From Siderastrea siderea (Eukaryota; Cnidaria; Anthozoa; Scleractinia; Rhizangiidae), in contig OZ034971.1 in NCBI GenBank assembly GCA_964030785.1, positions 40,132,804 to 40,196,803 of the forward strand: DNA of 64,000 nucleotides, in the 5' to 3' direction. Positions 57,312 through 64,000 of this stretch are shown here, one piece after another (position 1 is the stretch's first letter; the number at the start of each line of letters is the position of its first letter). The notes under the pieces were generated by a model. It did no database searches. It was not told the origin of the DNA and worked only from the letters and a program-made list of their open reading frames with translations. The position numbers and the translations under genes were made by a program.

Positions 57312-57341
57312 CATTGAGATGGGGAGCAGGTTGAGTTGTTC
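57312..57341 (-). CDS. SR-cyclophilin, 30-base exon
   Basis: Between TTTTGCAG and GTAAGAT, it encodes TTQPAPHLNG, matching the TTKPAPHLDG segment of the family. Phases agree with both neighbours: FFAT|A and GG|G. Confidence 0.85.
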
Positions 57342-57662
57342 TGCAAAACAAGAAACACTGAGTCAGTTCATCACAAAGGATGTATAAGCACTTTTTATTT
57401 GCTATCATATACATTTACAATGTTCAGCTTGACTGGCCATGCAGGCTGGTACTATCCAGCTTGACTATTTTTTTACTTTTCATTTACTGCAAAATTTAAA
57501 CTACAGCATTAAGTGACAGTCAAGAGTTTGACACTTAAAACTAATTCTCAGATGCTAAATTAATCACACAGCCTCAAACAAATTTTCTTTGTTAAGTTAA
57601 CATGTTTTTTAATCTTCACTTCACCTTTCCTGTACCAAGCCCTTTTTCTTTCAAGCACTTAC

Positions 57663-57750
57663 ATAAAGAACTGAGATACATTAGTGTTTGGGCCTCTGTA
57701 GGCCATTGACAATGACATTGGTGCTTCATGCTTAAGCTGAAAGCCTTCAT
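57663..57750 (-). CDS. SR-cyclophilin, central cyclophilin exon
   Basis: Between TACACAG and GTAAGTG, it encodes [20 protein letters not shown] then NTNVSQFFI. It aligns with ENFxLKHxxxxLLSMANxGxxTNGSQFFI. Two near-invariant residues differ: Asn to Tyr (CypA Asn102) and Gly to Val (CypA Gly109), both lining the active-site side of the barrel. The splice phase fits the 61318 donor directly (G|AT = Asp). Confidence 0.85.
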
Positions 57751-58077
57751 CTGTGTAAAGCAAGAAAACAATTGGAAATGAAGCTCGGGGGTTTTTACAA
57801 CGACATAAATGAGGCCTTTATCATTATGAATAAAATCAGAAGCAAGATAGAGCTTTAGCAAACAACCAGAGAGTTGCATACAATTGTGGGAGGTTCTTGA
57901 TAAAAAATAAAAACAGATGTTTATAATTCAACGCCATTAATAAAGGGTTAAGGGTTACACTGACCATTGAATGTCCTGCTGTAAATAGACAAAACAGACA
58001 AAAATAATACGCTTAACTATTACACCTAGCCCAGCTGTTAAGAAAATTCTTAGAAACTTGATTTTTAATTTTATTGA

Positions 58078-60775
58078 TTTTTTTTTTTTTTTTTTTTTTT
58101 TGGTAAAACAAAATTTTTTTATTTTTTTTATTTTTACTTTTCAACACAATACACTTAACAATACGCGAAAAGAAAAATACAAAGGATAAATGAATAAAAA
58201 ATACAGAGGTAACACTGCGATACACGTTTTACATAACTATTGTAACTAAATTATTGTCAGTAAAGGCTTCCATAAATTCAAAAAATTTTCTTTTTGTCCT
58301 TTCGCATGTGCGATTGTTCTTTGAATTAACATTTTTCCTTTTACTAACTCAAGAAAGAGAAGGAGATTAGGTAATTTGTGCTCATATTTTTGTAGAAAGA
58401 CATGTCTTTTGCTAAGTAGTATATAATAATTAAAGATATAAGAGCCAGAACTTCCGGGATTATAGCCGTACATTATTCCTAATTCATCAAAATTGTAATT
58501 ATCGTCATTTTGACTATTCCACCGAAATAAGACTGAATTCCAAAAGTCGCGTATACGGGAGCAGTTAACTAGCATGTGCGACAGTGTTTCTAATTCGTTA
58601 CAAAATTCGCAAAGGGGAGATTCTGATATGTTCATTTTATATAGGAGGTTTCTGCACGGTAAAATATTATGAATTATCTTAAACTGAAATATACTTAGTT
58701 TCGTTTCCCGTGTTATTCTAAATGGTAGTTTATAAATTGCGCTAATCTTCATCTCTTCTACACCTAACCTTTGTAGCCTAGAACTAGCTAAAGGTTCTTT
58801 AAATTTCTTTTGAATAAGAATATTCCGGGCACTTTTACTGGTGAGTATTTGACCAGGAAGAAAAGTCGATTTTCTTTCCTGTCGATTCTCACCATTCGTA
58901 GATTGTAATTCACGCTTCCACCCTAATGGTATTGCTGCTATTAAACCCCAGAGGTTGGTAAATGGCGTAGCAAGGCCAAATTTTCTAAGAAAATTGTCAT
59001 ATGAGAGGAATTTGCCGTCTTCTTCTAATAAATCTTTGATTCAAAGAATTCCAGCAACGTGCCAGTTTTCCCAGTATACAGATTTGCCTGCTATGGTTAT
59101 GTTTTTATTATTCCAAATAATGGCTTCCCTAATGTCATGTTTATCTAGAGGGGCGGATTTAACATCATGAACTTCTGCCCAAGTTTTTAAGATGTCAATG
59201 TAGAAAGCTGGTATATTTTTTAGTTCTAAAAGACTTAGATCATAGCTACAGTCGAAAATGAGAGGGCCTCCAACATTTTTCAGATACCAGGATGGAATTA
59301 TCATCCAATCCTCATTTGCACCATCTTGCATTCTCTTTACCCAGGCACATAGTGATGATTTTGTGATTATTTCATATTCTGGCAAATCTAAACCTCCTTT
59401 TTCCTTTGCTCCGATAAGCGTGTCTCTTTTTATTTTCGGTTTCTTACCGTTCCAAACGAAGTCTGCTATCAATTTGTTAACGGCGTCAATAACATAAGGT
59501 GGGGTGTGAAGACAAGCGCTAGAAGAAATGAGTTTGGATAAACCTAACGTTTTAGCTATTGTTATTTTTCCATACAGGGATAAATCCCTTTGTGACCATA
59601 AATTAAATAACTTCTTAACTTTGATTAGCTTGTCTACAAAATTTACTTGGTCGCACAAATTAAACTTATACGAGAAAGCGGTTCCTAAAGCTACTATTGG
59701 CCTTTGTGGCCACATAAACTCAAATGGCGTATCCTTGTTTTGCACGTTTTTCCCCAACCATAAAGCTTCTGTTTTAGAAGAATTGAGTTTAAGTCCACTG
59801 CATTCCTCAAACAAGTTAAGCACCTCGAGCAGCTTCTCAAGGGAAGCCTCGTCTTTACAGAAGGCGGTTGTGTCATCAGCATACTGTGATAATTTGATTT
59901 CTTTGTTAGCAACTAGGATCCCTCTTATATCAGAGCGAGACCTTATCGCGCAAGATAATACTTCAGCAGCCAGTATGAAAAGGAGACCGGATAACGGACA
60001 GCCTTGCCTAACTCCTCTCTTGAGTGTGAAGGGTTTGGAAGCGTAACCATTGTTTATCGTACAGCTGGAGATATTGTTGTAAAGTGTTCTAATCCACACC
60101 TTGAAATCGAGTCCGAAATTAAAGGCATCTAAGGCTTTGTCTAGATACTCCCACTCTAAGCTGTCGAAAGCCTTTTCGAAATCTATGAACAGAGCGATAC
60201 CTTCTAAATTTTGATCTGCCGTGTAATGGAGAATGTCCGATATGAGCCGAATATTTTCCCCAATGAATCTGCCTGGTAAATATCCAGTTTGTGCATTATT
60301 AATAATATTTGGCAGGACCTTTTTTAAACGCATTGCTAAGGCTTTTGTGGCGATCTTGTAATCAGTATTTAGAAGCGATATGGGTCTCCAGTTTTTTAGG
60401 TACGATAAATTTTTATCTTTCTTGGGAATTAGGCGTATAATTCCTTGTCTCTGTGATATGGATAACTCGCCTTTTCGAAATGCGTAATTAAAGCTATCTA
60501 CCATAATTTTACCCAACGAGTTCCAAAAAAAAGTGTAAAATTCTGCAGTCAGACCGTCTGTACCAGGTGTTTTGTCTTTGTGGAAACTTTTTAAAGCATT
60601 CTTACATTCGTTTTCTGTTAATAAACCCTCACACAATTCTTTTTGGTGTTCGTCTAGCTTTTTAATACTCTCGTTCTCAAAAAATAAGTTGAACTTAGGG
60701 TCCTCAACTTGTGGATTTAGTGACGAGTACAAATTTCATAATAACGTCTTTGCTCCTCGAGGAGCATGTAAAGTA
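58078..60775 (-). mobile_element. 5'-truncated L1/Tx1-like LINE in an intron
   Basis: On the minus strand an RT-bearing ORF2 fragment ends at 58246 and a 24-base A tail (T run 58078-58101 on the plus strand) closes the element. No endonuclease domain is present, so the 5' part is missing, the usual LINE truncation. It lies in the intron between the cyclophilin exons at 57750 and 61318, in the same orientation as the gene. Target duplications were not found by eye. Confidence 0.85.
58246..60765 (-). pseudogene. LINE ORF2 (reverse transcriptase and C-terminal region), disrupted
   Basis: Reading down from about 60765: GTDGLTAEFYTFFWNSL, NWRPISLLNTDYKI, LFIDFEKAFDSLEW with catalytic Asp, RGVRQGCPLSGLLF, and the SQYADDTTAF catalytic box, then the C-terminal zinc-like CEFCNELETLSHMLVNC with RDFW. 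These are L1/Tx1-group hallmarks. A TGA at 59041-59043 interrupts the frame, which continues unchanged afterwards, and a one-base frameshift lies near 60735. Confidence 0.88.
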
Positions 60776-60845
60776 TAATCATGAGCTGATAAACATGAAC
60801 AGGTTCAAATATGTGTTTAAATCAAGTTTAATAATAGTAATGGTA

Positions 60846-60885
<40 letters not shown>

Positions 60886-60893
60886 CGATGATG
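60846..60893. repeat. (ATG)n microsatellite
   Basis: About 15 GAT/ATG units with one GAC interruption, just beyond the LINE's 5' end. Confidence 0.95.
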
Positions 60894-61317
60894 ACAAAAG
60901 CAGAACCTTAAAAGTCACGTAACTGTTATTGCAATATGCAAATATGGTCTAAATTACATGAATATTCATTTCAAATCCTTTTTATAAATTTAAATAAATC
61001 TTATTATAATAATATTTTATTCTATTTTCAATCTTTCAAGTTGGAGTGTTGGCACAATTAAGAGCAAAAAGTACCTTGTTAGAGTTTATCAAGAGACACC
61101 TATTCAGTTTCTGCTGTCACTCAGGTGGCACGTGACATGCACTTTCTACAAGAAATCTTTATACTCAATATATAGACACTGAGTGGAACTCAGTTTCCCT
61201 TTGTATTGAGACTAATCATGATTAATATTTTCTTGCTGCTAGTCGTTGGAGCTGTGAATCAAGAGCTCTGAAAATCTTGCAACTCAAAGTATTCATTTGT
61301 AGTATACTTAGTCTGAC

Positions 61318-61428
61318 CTTTGGTGAAGTCTCCTCCTTGAATCATAAAATCCTTGATGACATGATGGAATGGTGATCCCTTATATAAATGAAGTCCCTTT
61401 CCTGATACTTTGCTGAAACCTTTTTCCC
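61318..61428 (-). CDS. SR-cyclophilin, exon with the catalytic Arg position
   Basis: The acceptor is GTTCTTTCAG|GGG at 61428 and the donor CAAAG|GTCAG at 61318. The translation is [20 protein letters not shown] then [17 protein letters not shown], matching the GEKG ... FHRVxKDFMxQGGDF core. The catalytic Arg (CypA Arg55) is His here (codon CAT); Phe60, Met61 and Gln63 equivalents are kept. The exon that should follow, with GGESIYGG, is not present. Confidence 0.88.
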
Positions 61429-61540
61429 CTGAAAGAACAAAGTTAATCCTTTTTCACTTAAAAGAATTGAGCTCTTGCAGCTCTCAAATTCAAATGGAAT
61501 CCAGAGCCGGAAAAAATTTTTGAAATCCACTTGCCCAATG

Positions 61541-61790
61541 GGCCAGTACCGGTCAAAAACCCGGCCAGCCTGGTAAGACCTGGCCAGGCTGGGCTTTCTG
61601 GGTTTTTGGCCAAGCTTACCAGGAAAATGTGGCCTGGCCAAGCCTGGCAAGCCTGGCTATGGCCAAGTTTTCTTGGCAACCTTGGCCATAAAAGTCCAAC
61701 TTTCTCGGCCATGTTAATTCCAAGGCCAGACTTTCTTGGCAGCCTTGGCCAAAACAAAAACTTGGCTTCCCTGGCCACTAAGTTGTTAGC
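61541..61790. repeat. GGCCA/TTGGC-rich imperfect repeat
   Basis: The motifs TGGCCA, CTTGGC and CCTGGCC recur some twenty times in 250 bases, with an irregular spacing. It produces open frames on both strands of low complexity. It lies immediately upstream of a cyclophilin exon. Confidence 0.7.
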
Positions 61791-62383
61791 CTGAGGCAGT
61801 CACTTGGATTTTCAGGCATTGAAAACTAGTCACGGTCTGGAAAAGCCCAGCATTTTTGGCCATGTTGTGCCAGAAAAGATGTATCTTATTCAATTAATGT
61901 TACATTTTTCTCATGGAGTGAAAGTTATTGGTTGTTATTGCTAATCTCGTCATAAGACAATTCAAACAAACTCTACTAGAGGTCACTAAGATGTTTTATT
62001 TCCAGCATTTTAAACGCCTTTGAAGTTACAATTAAAACTGATTCTTCAGCCAGTCATATAGTAAAATGATTCACAAACAAACACTGACTTCACCTTAAAA
62101 GATCTGTAACTGAGAAATTTTCAATCGTCTTGAATGTCAGTCGCACTGAAAGTGCTTTTTAAAACATTGTGTCCACTCACGCATTGCATCCTGAGGTATA
62201 AACAGCTAATCAAACACAGCTTTGAACAGTCTTATTGCACAAGAATTAAGCTGTAAGGATATTTCTTTTCCTGCTTTAAAATTGTGAAAATGAGGCACTA
62301 TTTAAAGATTAATAAATCGTAAGATTGCAATGGGAGACAACAGTCCACACAATGCATAATACCTTTTTCAGAATAACAGGCCC

Positions 62384-62541
62384 GATTCCAAACTTTTCCA
62401 AGAAGTCAATTTCTTTTAAGCCACTGTATAAGTCAAAAAATGATTTTTGATCCTTTTCTTGCGTTATGTTAGCTTTTAAAATTGGAAAGAAAGCGGAGTT
62501 TGTTGATAACGTTGCCCTTCAGAGCAACCGCCATCTTGAAA
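62384..62541 (-). other. Possible first exon, frame-disrupted
   Basis: The minus strand has CAAGATGGCGGTTGC with a good start context at 62541, running MAVALKGNVINKLRFLSNFK then a stop. In an overlapping frame ANITQEKDQKSFFDLYSGLK continues open toward a donor-like AAAAAG|GTATTA at about 62365. A one-base change in an A run would join them. No family recognised; it lies upstream of the cyclophilin exons on the same strand. Confidence 0.3.
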
Positions 62542-62559
62542 TTCACAACACATTCTGAG

Positions 62560-63278
62560 GAGCCTGGAAACAAATTGGGTTGTTTCGTTCAGCAGCTAGA
62601 CCCCTGCGGGCTCAGATAGTGACCGATTTTTTTGTGTTCAGGTCGTGGCTTGAAATGTTTCCCTCTTTTGAGCTTGAAATGAATTCAATCAGAGCAGCAA
62701 AACGTGGATCAACTACCCTTTAGGCCGAGGTAAGTTGAAGGCAAATGATAATTTTGAAAGATTGTATTCAAAATTAATGATTATTTTAAGTAAAGATCGA
62801 CTATGTGCTTCTGAGCCAGGCTGCATTTTGCGTACGTTAACTCTTATTTTCCGGAAGATCTTCGGCGTGGGTTTCCAAATCGCTCGGCGTACTGGCGTAC
62901 GATCGTGGTCTTTGGCGTAAAGCGGCGTAAGACCAAGCCAGCGCGGCGTAGGAGGGTGTAAGCTTACCTCATATTAACGATATTGTTCGCTGGCGTGTAG
63001 CCGAGTGAGTGAAAAAATTCAGAAAATGTTTACAGTTTAAATAATGAACTTGTGGACACTGTATAATATCCGGGATTTCACCATCCCTGGCTCAGAATTT
63101 AGAGTCCACGGGCTCCTCGGTCAGCGGTTGTTGACCACTCGTAGCCAGAGTCCTCAACCAATACCCAACCAATAAAGAATAAAGAATGATTTCAACTGTC
63201 GCATAAATTTTACATGTGTACGGGCGTGAATTTAACTGGCTTTACGTGCTTAAATAAAACTAGACACGATGTCTGAAC
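62560..63278. other. Non-coding sequence
   Basis: It includes GGCGTA-rich sequence at 62860-62960 and nothing I recognise as coding. 62735-62920 is open on the plus strand for 61 codons without domain features. Confidence 0.4.
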
Positions 63279-63372
63279 GGCTTACATAAATGAAAAAGTT
63301 GAAAGTTTCAACTTTTTACGTTTACGTAAGCCAAAAAGTTGAAAGTTTTCAACTTTTTAGCTTACGTAGACT
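63279..63372. repeat. Two tandem palindromes sharing an arm
   Basis: AAAAAGTTGAAA/TTTCAACTTTTT pair at 63293-63317 (1-base loop) and again at 63333-63358 (2-base loop), period 40. The flanks GGCTTACATAAA, TTTACGTAAGCC and AGCTTACGTAGA extend both stems, so the middle arm can pair either way. Confidence 0.85.
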
Positions 63373-63807
63373 AGTATGATAGCCTTTCAAGCAAATGGCA
63401 AGTAAGTCAGAGGAAAATTGGACTTGAGTCACTTTGCGTCTCGTTGATACGACAGTTTGTTACTTAAAGATTCAGAGCTCTCAAGTCTCACGCATTGAGC
63501 GTGAGACTCACGCAAACGAATGCAATCTTACGCCCTCACCCTAAAGGTATTATTTCTCATGCATTTAAGGTTTTTGATGTAAACAGTTCATTTTGAGGCC
63601 GAAAATTGCTGCTTAAGTTAAGTGACTCCCTAATGAACCATCATTCTGGGAATAATTCACTCCATGTTCCCTTTGTACTGACTTCGAACGCTTTCTAACA
63701 ATGGAAATTATCGTGCAGTTCTTGTTCTACCACATTGAAATGCCAGTGAAGAGAGAGTTTTTTCTCTAATAAGGAAAAACAAAACAACATTTCGGCCCTC
63801 TCTCCAG

Positions 63808-63948
63808 ATGGATGGTACACTGGCCTCTCTGCTTACTATCAAAATGGCCAACAAGAAGTCATCTTTTGAACCACCTGAAGATTGGTTGGTCAGTGCCAAG
63901 AAAGCTACTTGGAACTACAACAAAGAGCATCAGAGTGACAGCATGTAG
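63808..63948 (+). other. Possible terminal exon or small reading frame (46 codons)
   Basis: CTCTCTCCAG precedes ATG at 63808, and the frame MDGTLASLLTIKMANKKSSF ... stops at 63946-63948. The acceptor-like flank and amino-acid mix suggest an exon. No family recognised. Confidence 0.25.
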
Positions 63949-64000
63949 AAGAAACTCGTGTTTTTCAGCGATATGACAGGTTAATTTGACTTCTGGATAA

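Larger units (their letters stand above)
49154..61428 (-). other. SR-rich cyclophilin gene (PPIG/NKTR family), span of recognised exons
   Basis: Seven minus-strand exon candidates follow the order of human PPIG/NKTR: cyclophilin exons (61428-61318, 57750-57663, 57341-57312, 56861-56716), a Ser/Lys-rich exon (55333-55094), a linker exon (54122-53970) and a long RS-rich last exon (50623-49154). SR-cyclophilins are nuclear peptidyl-prolyl isomerases that associate with splicing factors. The first cyclophilin exon is not found in the window. Splice phases fit among the cyclophilin exons but not between 56716 and 55333 nor between 55094 and 54122, so at least two small exons are unrecognised or splice sites are misplaced. 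The cyclophilin part carries loss-of-function-type changes, so the gene may be decaying or serve a non-catalytic role. Confidence 0.75.

Noticed and set aside
61342..61650. 102-codon minus-strand frame across the cyclophilin exon
   Set aside because: It is in a different frame from the cyclophilin reading; its first part is the GGCCA-rich repeat.

Overview
This looks like a repeat-dense stretch of an animal nuclear genome, probably an anthozoan cnidarian such as a stony coral. Sequence evidence: spliced genes with GT-AG introns, an animal-type SR-cyclophilin gene, SINEs, a LINE, a Gypsy LTR element, a Penelope-like element, a Helitron and many MITEs. The coral assignment is inference from the style of the NHL-repeat genes and repeat families; I could not run a search.

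Layout. 1-4336: a Helitron on the minus strand, cut by the window edge, whose Rep protein carries a USP-like cysteine-protease domain. 4337-27330: a duplicated unit ending in an NHL-repeat gene (NHL1, minus strand, 25495-27243). It is heavily rearranged: its 3' flank is split by an inverted copy of the flank of the second unit, and that inverted copy carries a Gypsy element (8437-12778) and a 5.2-kb terminal-inverted-repeat element (14778-19943); a Penelope-like element (21908-24654) sits nearer the gene. 27331-35409: mostly MITEs, a SINE and two related gene fragments. 35410-45010: the second unit, in simpler form, ending in the paralogue NHL2 (minus strand, 43190-44932). 45011-49153: non-coding, with a long foldback element and a SINE. 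49154-61428: exons of an SR-rich cyclophilin gene (PPIG/NKTR family, minus strand) whose 5' end lies beyond the part I could recognise; a 5'-truncated LINE sits in one intron. 61429-64000: intron or intergenic sequence with short palindromes.

The functional genes are the two NHL paralogues and the SR-cyclophilin. The NHL proteins are intact, with about 240-330 residues of helical N-terminal sequence of unknown function followed by an NHL-type propeller. The SR-cyclophilin keeps a 490-codon open RS-rich last exon, but its cyclophilin half is damaged: catalytic Arg replaced by His, two other core residues changed, a conserved segment missing, and an in-frame stop. The rest is mobile DNA in nested layers whose order can be read because each unit provides the empty site for insertions in the other.
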